Shown one piece after another: positions 42,963 through 51,610 of a DNA stretch of 64,000 bases (its first letter is position 1; every line of letters starts with the position of its first letter). The notes under the pieces were generated by a model. That model made no database searches. It was not told where the DNA came from and was given only the letters and a program-made list of their open reading frames with translations. The DNA is taken from assembly GCA_964639895.1 (NCBI GenBank), contig CAZXEJ010000004.1, positions 10,881 to 74,880 on the forward strand, given 5' to 3'. This DNA comes from CAZXEJ01 sp964639895 (lineage in GTDB: Bacteria; Desulfobacterota_D; UBA1144; Nemesobacterales; JADFKM01). Position numbers and translations under genes: made by a program.

Positions 42963-43907
42963 ATGCGCATCTGCTCCTTCATACCCAGCGCCACCGAGAT
43001 ACTGTTCGCCCTCGGCGCCGGGGACGACGTCGTGGGCGTTACGCACGAGTGCGACTACCCGCCCGAGGCGGCCACACGCCCCAAGGTCGTCCGCAGCCGC
43101 TTCGACCCCAAGGCCATGGATGCGGCCTCCGTCGACGCCCTGGTCCGCCGCTTCGCTCGCGAGGGCATGAGCCCCTACCGCGTGGACGTCGAGCTGCTGC
43201 GGAGGCTCCGGCCCGACGTCGTCGTAACCCAGGACGTATGCGACGTCTGCGCCCTCTCGGCCGGCGAGACGATGCGGGCCCTGGAGGCGCTCGAGACCAA
43301 GCCCACCGTGATAAGCCTCCATCCGCACGACCTGGACGGCATACTCGAGACTGTACTCATTTTGGGCGAGGCCGTGGGCAGAGGGGTGAGGGCGCGCCGG
43401 CTGGTGGACTCACTCAAGGAGAGGATCGCTGCCGTGGCACGGCGTCTCCAGGACGAGAAGGACAGGCCGCGCGTGGTGGCCCTCGAGTGGCTCGACCCTC
43501 CATACGTGGCCGGCCACTGGGTACCCGAGATGGTCGAGACCGCCGGCGGTGAGCACGGCCTGGTCGGCAAGGGCGAGCCCTCGGTCAGGGTGGAATGGGA
43601 GGCCGTGGTCGACTACGCCCCACAGGTCGTATTGATAGCCGTCTGCGGCTACGACGTCGAGCGGACGATGGCCGAGATAGAGGCCCTCACGCAGAGGCCG
43701 GGGTGGTTCACGCTGCCCGCCGTGAAGAAGGGGCAGGTCTACGTGATGAACGCAAACGCATACTTCAGCAGGCCGGCACCCCGCGTAGTGGACGGGCTCG
43801 AGATCACGGCTCACGTGCTCCATCCAGAGGGATCCGAGTACACGCCGCCTCCCGATGCGGTCATCAACCTCAGGAACTACCTCCACCTCCAGCACTGGCT
43901 CGGCTGA
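42963..43907 (+). CDS. BtuF-like cobalamin-binding protein without signal peptide
   Basis: Helical-backbone substrate-binding protein (type III). From ATG 42963 it is 314 residues and begins RICSFIPSATEILFALGAGD, then VVGVTHECDYPPEA, DVVVTQDVCDVCA, VALEWLDPPYVAGHWVPEMV and GEHGLVG; these are the BtuF-type motifs. Upstream in-frame ATG 42891 adds 24 residues that still give no signal peptide. Such leaderless BtuF relatives are widespread, but periplasmic function would need another export route. No btuC/btuD follows. The gap of 111 nt from the lipoprotein gene leaves operon membership open. Confidence 0.85.
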   Translation: MRICSFIPSATEILFALGAGDDVVGVTHECDYPPEAATRPKVVRSRFDPKAMDAASVDALVRRFAREGMSPYRVDVELLRRLRPDVVVTQDVCDVCALSAGETMRALEALETKPTVISLHPHDLDGILETVLILGEAVGRGVRARRLVDSLKERIAAVARRLQDEKDRPRVVALEWLDPPYVAGHWVPEMVETAGGEHGLVGKGEPSVRVEWEAVVDYAPQVVLIAVCGYDVERTMAEIEALTQRPGWFTLPAVKKGQVYVMNANAYFSRPAPRVVDGLEITAHVLHPEGSEYTPPPDAVINLRNYLHLQHWLG

Positions 43908-44018
43908 GTGCGGCCCGCGGGGGAGAGAGAGGAACGGCAGAGGCACGCCCGAATGCAACGGCCGGGAATGCGGCCGTGGCGCAAGTGGAAGAACGACGCC
44001 CGCAGAGAGGTGGCATGA

Positions 44019-44519
44019 ATGCTCGAGAGATTCAAGAAGTGGCTTCAAATAGGACGGCGGTCCCGGGACGGCGTCCCGCTCGAGCTTACACCCGAGGTGG
44101 AGCTGGAGCTCTCGCACATAGCCTCGGGGCTGGTGGCCGAACTGACCGACGGCGAGGCCGTGCTCATATACAAGGGCACCCCGTCCGAAGCCGACCGCGC
44201 GCTGGTCCGAAGCCGGCGCGTCGTCATCGAGGCCGAGGCCCTGCCGCGCGAGGAGTTCCCAGCCATAAGGCTGGGGCTCAGGTTCGACCTCGGAGAAGGG
44301 CGCGCGCCGGCCGCGCTCGACTACATGGCGTCCGCCGACTCACCGGAGGAGACGGCGTTTCTCCGCGCCCTCCTCTCCACGGGGCGTCTGAAACTGGTCT
44401 TCATCGAGGCGGAAGGGGGCGTGAGGGCCGGGACCGTGGTGCTCGGCCCCCCGCAATTGGAGGCGCTCGAGCGGGCACTGCGGGAGGCCGGGGCGGGAGG
44501 CGGCCCGCGCCCACGGTGA
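44019..44519 (+). CDS. Unknown soluble protein, 166 residues
   Basis: AGAGAGG lies 8 nt before the ATG. A basic amphipathic start (MLERFKKWLQIGRRSR) is followed by a mixed alpha/beta domain (VELELSHIASGLVAELTDGE, LIYKGTPSEADRALVR, IRLGLRFDLGEG) and a Gly/Arg tail. No family recognised. 111 nt after the BtuF-like gene, same strand. Confidence 0.65.
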   Translation: MLERFKKWLQIGRRSRDGVPLELTPEVELELSHIASGLVAELTDGEAVLIYKGTPSEADRALVRSRRVVIEAEALPREEFPAIRLGLRFDLGEGRAPAALDYMASADSPEETAFLRALLSTGRLKLVFIEAEGGVRAGTVVLGPPQLEALERALREAGAGGGPRPR

Positions 44520-44566
44520 GGGCGCACAGGCACCCGGCCGTTGGGGGGGTGGGTCGGGCGGCACCA

Positions 44567-44595
44567 TTGACAACCCTTGAGCCATGCCTGATAAT
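44567..44595 (+). promoter_or_regulatory. Promoter of fabH
   Basis: Perfect TTGACA (44567-44572), 17 nt, GATAAT (44590-44595, 5/6). Confidence 0.75.
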
Positions 44596-44633
44596 AAAAC
44601 CCACTGATTACCCCACTGAGGATACGTTCCGCG

Positions 44634-45611
44634 TTGAGCTACGCAAAGATCGCGGGGACCGGTTCCTACGTACCGGAACGGGTTCTCACCAACCACGACT
44701 TCGAGAACATCGTCGACACCTCGGACGAGTGGATACGCACGCGCACGGGAATCGTCGAGCGTCACATCGCCGACGAGAACACCGCCACCTCCGACATGGC
44801 TTATGAGGCCGCCCTCAGGGCGCTCGAGGCGGCGGCCGTCGACCCCGTCGATCTGGATGGAATCATACTTGCCACCGTCACCCCCGACTATTTCTTCCCC
44901 GCCACGGCCTGCCTCGTCCAGGGGCGGCTCGGGGCGAAGAAGGCGTTCGGCTACGACCTCTCGGCCGGCTGCTCGGGCTTCGTCTACGGGCTGCAGATGG
45001 CCAAGGGGCTCATCGAGTGCGGCGACGCGCGCCACGTCCTCGTCATCGGGGCCGAGACGATGTCGCGCATAATGGACTTCACCGACAGGGCCACCTGTGT
45101 GCTGTTCGGCGACGGCGCCGGGGCGGCCGTCGTGAGCCGCTCGGGAACGGAAGGGATACTCTCACTCTGCCTTGGAGCAGACGGAGGCCAGTGGGAGCTC
45201 CTCTACATGCCGGCCGGCGGCTCGCGCATCCCCCCCTCCGAAAAGAGCGTCCGGGAGAGGCTCCACTACATAAAGATGAAGGGCAACGACGTCTTCAAGG
45301 AGGCCGTAAAGGCGATGGAGTACGCCTCGGTGGCCGCTCTGAAGAAGGCCTCGCTCACGGGCGAGGACATAGACCTCTTCATCCCCCACCAGGCCAACCG
45401 TCGCATAATGGAGGCGGTGAGAAAGCGCCTCGGAATTCCGAGTGAACGCGTCTACGTGAACGTCGACAAGTACGGCAACACCTCAGCCGCATCGGTGCCG
45501 CTTGCGCTCGATGAAGCCGTGAGGGACGGCACCATCGAGCGGGGCCACACGGTGCTTTTCTCCGTCTTCGGCGCCGGCTTTACGTGGGCCTCAGGCATCG
45601 TGAGGTTCTGA
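44634..45611 (+). CDS. fabH: 3-oxoacyl-ACP synthase III
   Basis: Condenses an acyl-CoA starter with malonyl-ACP to begin fatty acid synthesis. 325 residues. Catalytic triad C113 (DLSAGCSGFVYG), H252 (IPHQANRRIM) and N282 (YGNTSAAS); GDGAGAAVV and ASGIVRF near the end are typical. The start is TTG 44634; its nearest ribosome site (GAGG) is about 13 nt away, so initiation may be weak. It stands alone with its own promoter, not in a fab cluster. Confidence 0.93.
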   Translation: MSYAKIAGTGSYVPERVLTNHDFENIVDTSDEWIRTRTGIVERHIADENTATSDMAYEAALRALEAAAVDPVDLDGIILATVTPDYFFPATACLVQGRLGAKKAFGYDLSAGCSGFVYGLQMAKGLIECGDARHVLVIGAETMSRIMDFTDRATCVLFGDGAGAAVVSRSGTEGILSLCLGADGGQWELLYMPAGGSRIPPSEKSVRERLHYIKMKGNDVFKEAVKAMEYASVAALKKASLTGEDIDLFIPHQANRRIMEAVRKRLGIPSERVYVNVDKYGNTSAASVPLALDEAVRDGTIERGHTVLFSVFGAGFTWASGIVRF

Positions 45612-45843
45612 TCCCACCACACCCCGAGCCGGACGCCGTCCGCCCACCCCATCCCGGACCCCTTAACGAGGCCCTCGCCAACCCGAGCCGGGCGCTGCAA
45701 TCCACCATACCGCCACACGGCCGGTGCGGAGCAGCAACGTAGCCGTAGCGACCCCCCCCCTCCACACCGTCCCCCCACCCCGCGGGAAGGGACACCCACG
45801 CCTTCCATCGGGCCGGGCCGGCGGGGGAACCCGCTGCTGGGGA

Positions 45844-45873
45844 TTGATTTGCACCCGCCTGCGCATATACAAT
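45844..45873 (+). promoter_or_regulatory. Promoter of pgi (very close to start codon)
   Basis: TTGATT (45844-45849), 18 nt, TACAAT (45868-45873). ATG 45882 follows after 8 nt. Confidence 0.6.
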
Positions 45874-45881
45874 AGGTGACC

Positions 45882-47246
45882 ATGTGCAGAATAACCCTCG
45901 ACTACACGCCGCTTGCCTCCGGGACGGAGCCCTTTACGCCCCGTCGCATCGCGCGCCTCGAGAGGGAGGCCGCAGCGGCGCTCAGGAAGCTCAAGGGAAT
46001 GCGCCGGCGCGGCAAGGCGGGCTTTCTCGAGCTTCCGTGCGCCTCGACGGCCGCCCTCTGGCGCAGGGTACGCTCCTCGAGGACCGATGGGGTGGACGCC
46101 GTCATCGTGCTGGGCATAGGGGGCTCCTCGCTCGGCACGCTGGCCATAAGGGAAGCCCTGCTCGCCCCCTGCTGGAATTCTCTCTCCACGGCCGAGCGTG
46201 GCGGCCTGCCCCGGCTCTACGTGCTGGACAACATCGACCCGCACCGCTTCCTCGCCTGTCTGGAGCGGCTCGACCTCTCGAGCACGCTCGTCAACGTGGT
46301 GAGCAAGTCGGGCGGGACGGCCGAGACGGCGGCCCAGTTCCTGGTGGTAAAGGATATGGTGGAGCGTGCCGTGGGCGATTCCTGGCCCGCACGGTTCGTC
46401 ATAACAACCGCCCCAGGCTCCAACCCGCTGCGGCGCATAGCGCGCCGACACCGCATCCCGACGCTGACCATACCACCCGGCGTGGGAGGCCGCTACTCGG
46501 TCCTAAGCGCCGTGGGGCTGTTCCCGGCGGCACTCTGCGGTGTAGACGTCCGGGGGCTGCTCCGGGGGGCCGCAAACATGGCGGCCGTCTGCTTGAGCGA
46601 GGACCCGGCGAGAAACATGGCCCTAAAGCTCTGCACTTACTACGTCCTCTCATATATGCGCGGCCGGCGCGTGACCGTCCTCATGCCCTATTCGGAGCGC
46701 CTGCGCGGCGTGGCGATGTGGTTCAGGCAACTCTGGGCCGAGAGCCTCGGCAAGCGACCCCGCGGCCGCGGTCAAGGCGTGGGGCCGACGCCCGTCGTGG
46801 CCATGGGGGCGACCGACCAGCACTCACAACTCCAGCTCTACCTGGACGGGCCCGACGACAAGACGTTCACCTTCCTCGAGGTGGAGCGACCGGGGGCGGA
46901 CGTCGAGATACCGCGCTCGCTCGAAGAGGAGTCGTTCTCCTACCTCTGGCACAACACGATGGGTGATCTGCTCGAGGCCGAGATGGCGGCCACGCGGCGC
47001 ACACTGGAGAGGCGCGGCAGGCCGTGCGTGGCGCTAAGGCTCTCGAGCGTGCGCGCCGAGACACTGGGGGCGCTGTTCTTCTTGTTCGAGACGGTGACGG
47101 CGCTTGCAGGCTACGTGCTTGGCGTAGACCCATTCGATCAGCCCGCCGTCGATGAGGGCAAGAAGACGGCCCGCAAGCTGCTCGCCGTCGGAGCCCGCCC
47201 CCAGCCGACCGAGGGTACGAAACTCATGGAGTGTGTGGTGGGCTAG
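45882..47246 (+). CDS. pgi: Glucose-6-phosphate isomerase
   Basis: Interconverts glucose-6-phosphate and fructose-6-phosphate. 454 residues from ATG 45882 (GTG 45876 adds two), the short bacterial form. Motifs: VIVLGIGGSSLGT, VNVVSKSGGTAET (phosphate loop), GVGGRYSVLSAVG, QLWAESLGK (catalytic Glu), GATDQHSQLQL (catalytic His) and DPFDQPAVDEGKK (catalytic Lys). The -10 lies 8 nt upstream, so a leaderless mRNA is likely. Confidence 0.95.
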   Translation: MCRITLDYTPLASGTEPFTPRRIARLEREAAAALRKLKGMRRRGKAGFLELPCASTAALWRRVRSSRTDGVDAVIVLGIGGSSLGTLAIREALLAPCWNSLSTAERGGLPRLYVLDNIDPHRFLACLERLDLSSTLVNVVSKSGGTAETAAQFLVVKDMVERAVGDSWPARFVITTAPGSNPLRRIARRHRIPTLTIPPGVGGRYSVLSAVGLFPAALCGVDVRGLLRGAANMAAVCLSEDPARNMALKLCTYYVLSYMRGRRVTVLMPYSERLRGVAMWFRQLWAESLGKRPRGRGQGVGPTPVVAMGATDQHSQLQLYLDGPDDKTFTFLEVERPGADVEIPRSLEEESFSYLWHNTMGDLLEAEMAATRRTLERRGRPCVALRLSSVRAETLGALFFLFETVTALAGYVLGVDPFDQPAVDEGKKTARKLLAVGARPQPTEGTKLMECVVG

Positions 47247-47328
47247 CACACCGCCGCGGGAAGGGGGGCGGCATGCAGCCGCACGGCGCAGGGCGGACGC
47301 ATGGAGGCCGCCCCGGGCCGTGCCCGCT

Positions 47329-47357
47329 TTCGCACGCACCCCGGCTGCTGGTATATT
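47329..47357 (+). promoter_or_regulatory. Promoter of the AEC transporter gene
   Basis: TTCGCA (47329-47334), 17 nt, TATATT (47352-47357), with an extended TG at 47349-47350. It lies downstream of the upstream ATG (47273) that would otherwise be taken as the start. Confidence 0.55.
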
Positions 47358-47425
47358 TCCCTTCCGGCGGCACGATCCTACGGGGCGGGGCGCACGCCGG
47401 GCCACAGCTGGGAGGTAGCACAGCC

Positions 47426-48304
47426 ATTCTCATTCACATAGCCGACATAGTCCTTCCCGTGTTCATCGTCGTAGCGGCAGGGTTCCTGTTCGGCAAGGTG
47501 CGCCGCCTCGACCTCACCCCCATAAACGACTTTGTCATCTACGTATCGACCCCCTGCCTCATCGTATCGTCGCTGTCCAGGAACCCCATCGAGGGGGGCC
47601 TGATCGGCAAGGTGTTCCTGAGCGTCGCCCTGGTGGTGGGAGTGTCGCTTGCCGCCGGCTACGTCGTGGTGCGCGCGCTGGGGCTGCGCCAGGACGTCTA
47701 CCTGCCGCCGGTGGCCTTCGCCAACACGGGCAACATGGGGCTTCCGCTCGTCCTCTTCGCCTTCGGTGATGCGGGCTTCAACGCTGGAATCCTCTACATG
47801 GTCGGGATGACGGTCGTACACTACACGGTGGGGGTGGCGATCCTGAGCTTCGACGTAAGCCGCTTCGAGGTCTTCAAGCTGCCGCTTCTCTACGCGGCCG
47901 CCCTGGGGATTGTGCTGAGCCTCGGCTCCTGGCACCTGCCCGGCCCGCTGTTTGACGCCGTCGACCTTCTGGGCGAGGCCACCATCCCGACGATGATCTT
48001 CTCCCTGGGCTACAAGCTCTCCGAGGCGACGCTCGAAGACATGGGCAGATCGTTCCTGCTGGGCGCACTGCGCATAGTGACGGGAGCCGCGGCCGGAGCC
48101 GCGGCCGCGGCGTTGCTCGGGCTGGGAGGCGCGGTGCGGGGAGTTGTGATGCTCGACGCCGCGATGCCGCCTGCGGTGTTCAACTTCGTCCTCGCCGAGA
48201 AGTACGGCAAGGATTCCAAGGCCGTGGCCTCGGTCATAATGGCGGGCACTCTGCTTTCGCTCGCCACGACCCCTCTCATACTTCTCTACCTGCTGGGGGG
48301 CTAG
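47426..48304 (+). CDS. AEC-family transporter, probable AUU start
   Basis: Auxin-efflux-carrier-type permease (malate or other organic-acid transport is known for relatives). From codon 47426 it is 292 residues with about ten transmembrane helices: IADIVLPVFIVVAAGFLFG, then FVIYVSTPCLIVSSLS, PVAFANTGNMGLPLVLFAFG (conserved NxGxMGLP) and LDAAMPPAVFNFVLAEKYG. Homologues begin at ILIHIADIV, where the only start-like codon is ATT, with GGGAGG 10 nt before it. Upstream ATG 47273 would add a 51-residue Gly/Pro/His-rich tail and lies before the predicted promoter. Its 3' end overlaps the converging DUF1152 gene by 29 bp. Confidence 0.8.
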   Translation: MLIHIADIVLPVFIVVAAGFLFGKVRRLDLTPINDFVIYVSTPCLIVSSLSRNPIEGGLIGKVFLSVALVVGVSLAAGYVVVRALGLRQDVYLPPVAFANTGNMGLPLVLFAFGDAGFNAGILYMVGMTVVHYTVGVAILSFDVSRFEVFKLPLLYAAALGIVLSLGSWHLPGPLFDAVDLLGEATIPTMIFSLGYKLSEATLEDMGRSFLLGALRIVTGAAAGAAAAALLGLGGAVRGVVMLDAAMPPAVFNFVLAEKYGKDSKAVASVIMAGTLLSLATTPLILLYLLGG

Positions 48305-49277
48305 GGGGCGAGCCGTCTCCGTCACGGATGGCGCCGCACACACCACGGCGCTCGAGGTCGAGCTCCGTCGTAAGACCGAGGTCGTGAAGCGCACGGTTGG
48401 CCTCTTCGAGCGAGCGCGTGCCGGCCACGGCGCGGGCCGTGACGGAGAGCGCCTCGAACACGACGCGCGGCGACAGGTAGAACGTAACCGTCGATGCCAT
48501 CGACAGGTGTACGCGTCTTCGGCCGTGCCTTATGGTGGTCTGCTTCCACACGCCCCGGGCGTACTCGGCCGGAAGGCGGCTCGCCTCGGTGGGGACGACG
48601 GCAATGGCGCGCTCCATCTCATCCAGCGCCTCAGGCGTGACGCCCCAGCTGCCGAGCAGCCCTCCGCGGCGCGCGACCTCGAGCAGATTGGCCTCGAGCT
48701 CGTCCCGGGTGAGTTCGCCGTCGCTTCCAAAGCCGAACACCCCCATCACGACGGGCATCCTCTCGGACAGCTCGGCCAGGGCCGCCGTCATTATGGAATC
48801 GGCGAGGGGGCTCGCAAGGCCGGCCTCTTCGCCGCGGGCCACGGCGTCGCCGCCTACGTCGATGCCGAACAGCACGTCGGCCCCGAGCACGCGCAACGCC
48901 TCCTCCAGACCCTCGGTCACCCCCTGCGCGCCGCCGCTCAGATCGACGAGCAGCGTCCTCTCCCCCAGCACCTCGGCTACGCCCGCCTCGGCGAACCTCA
49001 CACCACCCTTCGTACGTGTGCGGCCGTCCGCCCACCAGACCACGTCGTTTATCTTCTCGGCCCCATCGGTCTCGTCGTAGCTGCGTGGGCCGGGGACGGG
49101 GTCGATGACGGATCTCTCCCACGGAAGTCCCCCGAGAACGCACTCCATCCCGAACAGGCGCAACAGCCCGCGCGTGGGAAGGGTGCCCACGATGTCCCCT
49201 CCGCCCCCTATGCCGAGGACGACGGCCTTCGTGCCGCGGCGCACCACCTCTTCGAGAGATTTCACCCTGTCACCCAT
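48276..49277 (-). CDS. DUF1152-family protein
   Basis: 333 residues from ATG 49277 (GGAG 8 nt upstream). Opens with a Gly-rich nucleotide-type loop, VVLGIGGGGDIVGTLPT, and contains LLVDLSGGAQGVTEGLEE, LFGIDVGGDAVARGEEAG, PLADSIMTAAL and VFGFGSDGELTRDELEANL. These are typical of DUF1152, whose function is unknown. No membrane segment. It is convergent with and overlaps the AEC transporter. Confidence 0.8.
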   Translation of the reverse strand: MGDRVKSLEEVVRRGTKAVVLGIGGGGDIVGTLPTRGLLRLFGMECVLGGLPWERSVIDPVPGPRSYDETDGAEKINDVVWWADGRTRTKGGVRFAEAGVAEVLGERTLLVDLSGGAQGVTEGLEEALRVLGADVLFGIDVGGDAVARGEEAGLASPLADSIMTAALAELSERMPVVMGVFGFGSDGELTRDELEANLLEVARRGGLLGSWGVTPEALDEMERAIAVVPTEASRLPAEYARGVWKQTTIRHGRRRVHLSMASTVTFYLSPRVVFEALSVTARAVAGTRSLEEANRALHDLGLTTELDLERRGVCGAIRDGDGSPPSPPAGREV

Positions 49278-49337
49278 CGCTTCACTCCGCGGCCCCACGA
49301 CGTGGAGCAGGCAATAAACTTATACCGCCGCGCCGCC

Positions 49338-50180
49338 TTATTCAATAGGCGCCTCCGACCCGCCGGCCACCGCGCGCCCGAAGTAGGCCACCGCGTCGTC
49401 CACTATGTCGCCGTGGTCGCGGCCCGGCACCTCGACGTACTCGACCGCATCGCCGCCCAAGGCGGCAAGCTCGCGGCCCATCTCTACAGGCACGAGCCGG
49501 TCGGCGGTGCCGTGGAATATCACCACCCGCGGGGCCGGCGAGCGCGACACAAGCTCCACGAGGCGTCGGCGGTTGTCGTACCGGTGGCGCAGCAGGTAGC
49601 ACAGCGGCCGGCCCACCCTCCGGGCGGCCATATCGAGCATGGAAGTGAATGGGGCCACGAGGATCAGCGTGCCGACGTCGTGGCGCACGGCCATCTGAAG
49701 CACCGTGGCCGCACCCAGCGAGTAGCCGACGGCGTCCATCCGCCCCTCGAGCCCGGACGGATCGATCCCAAGGCGCGATGCCAGGGCCGCGAGCGCAGCC
49801 TCCGTCCCCTCCAGGATGGAGCGCGGCGAGGGGGAACCCTCGTTGAGTCCGTAGCCCGGATAGTCGACGAACAGGAAGCCGTCGGGTGAGGCCGGTGCGG
49901 CCAAGGCGAACCCTATCAGGGTGAGCGAGAGAGTGGCGTTGCCGCTCATAACGACCCATACCCTGCGTGGACCGTCCCCGCCGGAGCGGGGCCCGAGGTA
50001 GTGGGCCGTCTGCGCACCCTGCGACGTGCGGTAGCCGATGGGCGTGAGGCCGGGGGGCATGGAATCCAGATAGCCGGGCTCGTAGCGGCGCGGCTCGTAT
50101 ATCATCCTCTCCTGGAGGAGGAAGAGGAGCAGCGGCACCAGGACAACGACCACGAGCGGAAGCAGCAGAACGACCTTCAT
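49338..50180 (-). CDS. Membrane-anchored alpha/beta hydrolase
   Basis: 280 residues from ATG 50180; the longer open frame upstream is not coding-like. One N-terminal helix (VVLLLPLVVVVLVPLLLFL) anchors it. The hydrolase domain has LFVDYPGYGLNEG, nucleophile Ser in AVGYSLGAATVL, Asp in FHGTADRLVPVEMG and His in GRDHGDIVDD, a complete triad like the ABHD12/17-type family. Substrate unknown. It is divergent from the second SnoaL-like gene. Confidence 0.8.
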   Translation of the reverse strand: MKVVLLLPLVVVVLVPLLLFLLQERMIYEPRRYEPGYLDSMPPGLTPIGYRTSQGAQTAHYLGPRSGGDGPRRVWVVMSGNATLSLTLIGFALAAPASPDGFLFVDYPGYGLNEGSPSPRSILEGTEAALAALASRLGIDPSGLEGRMDAVGYSLGAATVLQMAVRHDVGTLILVAPFTSMLDMAARRVGRPLCYLLRHRYDNRRRLVELVSRSPAPRVVIFHGTADRLVPVEMGRELAALGGDAVEYVEVPGRDHGDIVDDAVAYFGRAVAGGSEAPIE

Positions 50181-50333
50181 CCTCGATGACACCCGGACAC
50201 GAGAAGGGGTTGGAAAATGATACTCCACTTTGGGCCCGCCTACAAAACCCGGCAGGGGGCGGCTTGCACCGGTGGAGGGTAGTCGTGTATTTTGTATCGT
50301 GTAGGCCCCGTTCGAGGGGTAAAGGAGGAGGCC

Positions 50334-50750
50334 ATGGCCGATCTGGACGACGTTCTGCGCTGCAACACCCTTTTCTACGAGGCTTTCAACCAGCGCGACA
50401 TGACCCTCATGGAGTCCGTCTGGATGCACGACGGGCGGGTAAGATGCGTCCACCCGGGCTGGGGCATCCTGGAGGGATGGGAAGAGGTCAGGGCAAGCTT
50501 CGAAAAGATTCTCGGCTCCGGCCTCGCCGTAATCGAGGTATCAGACGTCGAGCCGTTCGTCGCCGACGGCGAGCCCATGGCCTGGGTTACCTGTATTGAG
50601 GAGATAAGCTACAACCTCGAGGGCAATATCATCACTGCCAGGGCGCAGGCGACCAACATCTTCGAGAAAGAGGGCGGCAGGTGGCTGATGGTCCACCACC
50701 ACGCCTCGGCCGTACCCGTACAACTGGTCTCCGAAGAGGTGTTGCAGTAG
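50334..50750 (+). CDS. SnoaL/NTF2-like protein, paralogue B
   Basis: 138 residues from ATG 50334 with an excellent AAAGGAGG site. It matches the gene at 38388-38813 along its length: LFYEAFNQRDMTLMESVW, VRCVHPGW, GWEEVRASFEKIL, AWVTCIEEISY, TNIFEKEGGRWLMVHHHAS. Small NTF2-fold enzyme or binder; ligand unknown. A weak TTGCAC-N18-TATTTT (50264-50293) may be its promoter. Confidence 0.8.
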   Translation: MADLDDVLRCNTLFYEAFNQRDMTLMESVWMHDGRVRCVHPGWGILEGWEEVRASFEKILGSGLAVIEVSDVEPFVADGEPMAWVTCIEEISYNLEGNIITARAQATNIFEKEGGRWLMVHHHASAVPVQLVSEEVLQ

Positions 50751-50974
50751 GGGGCGCGACTCCGCCCCCCGCGCGCGCGACCATTGAGCAGGGCGTCCCT
50801 GCACACCTGATGACCGGGAACGAGAACCACCCGGGCCGCCTGCCGCTGGGGCTAAGCGGCCATCGCTGCCCGACTGGGCACACACCGCGCGAGGCTCCGC
50901 GTCCGCCGGCTCACGCGCACCGTCTCCCCCCCTCCCCCCGCCGTGGCTCCCAGCCCGAGTCGAGCGCCCCGCCT

Positions 50975-51610
50975 TCACGCTCCTCGGGCTTCGGTGCGGG
51001 CGGCTCTCAGGCGCTCGATCATGTCCTTGATCTCGTCCCTCTTTATCTTCATGCTTACGCGGTTTACAACCAGGCGGGCCGTAACGTCGGTTATCTTTTC
51101 GAGCTCGACCAGGTTGTTGCTCCTCAGCGTCTCGCCCGTTGCGCTGAGATCGACGATGGCGTCCGAGAGACCCACGAGCGGGGCCAACTCGACCGACCCG
51201 TAGAGCTTTACCATCTCGGCGCTCACGCCCTTCTTGGCGAAGTACTCGGTCGCAATGTTGGGGTACTTCGTCGCCACCCGCACCACGGCTCCCGAGCTCA
51301 GCTCGAAGCCGCACGGGGCGGCCACCACCAGCTTGCAACGCGCGATCCCGAGGTCAAGCGGCTCGTAGAGGTCGTGGCTTTCTTCGAGCAGCGTATCGAG
51401 CCCCACGATGCCGCAGTCGGCGGCGCCGTAGTCCACGTAGGCCGGCACGTCGACTGGCCGCACGACGAGCAGTCGGACGCCGTCGTCCGGAAACTCGACG
51501 ATAAGCTTCCTGCTGTCACGAGGCAGCGGCGACGAGGTCACGCCGGCGCGCCTGAGCAGCGCTTCGGCCTCGGCCAGTATCCGGCCCCTGGCAACGGCTA
51601 TCGTGATCAC
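50975..51610 (-). CDS. hisG: ATP phosphoribosyltransferase, short form
   Basis: First enzyme of histidine synthesis. From GTG 51610 (GGAGGGAG upstream, GTGA overlap with the murA stop) it is 211 residues, the short HisG lacking the C-terminal regulatory domain, which needs HisZ for activity and feedback. Motifs: [71 protein letters not shown]. No hisZ or other his gene is in the window. Confidence 0.93.
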   Translation of the reverse strand: MITIAVARGRILAEAEALLRRAGVTSSPLPRDSRKLIVEFPDDGVRLLVVRPVDVPAYVDYGAADCGIVGLDTLLEESHDLYEPLDLGIARCKLVVAAPCGFELSSGAVVRVATKYPNIATEYFAKKGVSAEMVKLYGSVELAPLVGLSDAIVDLSATGETLRSNNLVELEKITDVTARLVVNRVSMKIKRDEIKDMIERLRAARTEARGA

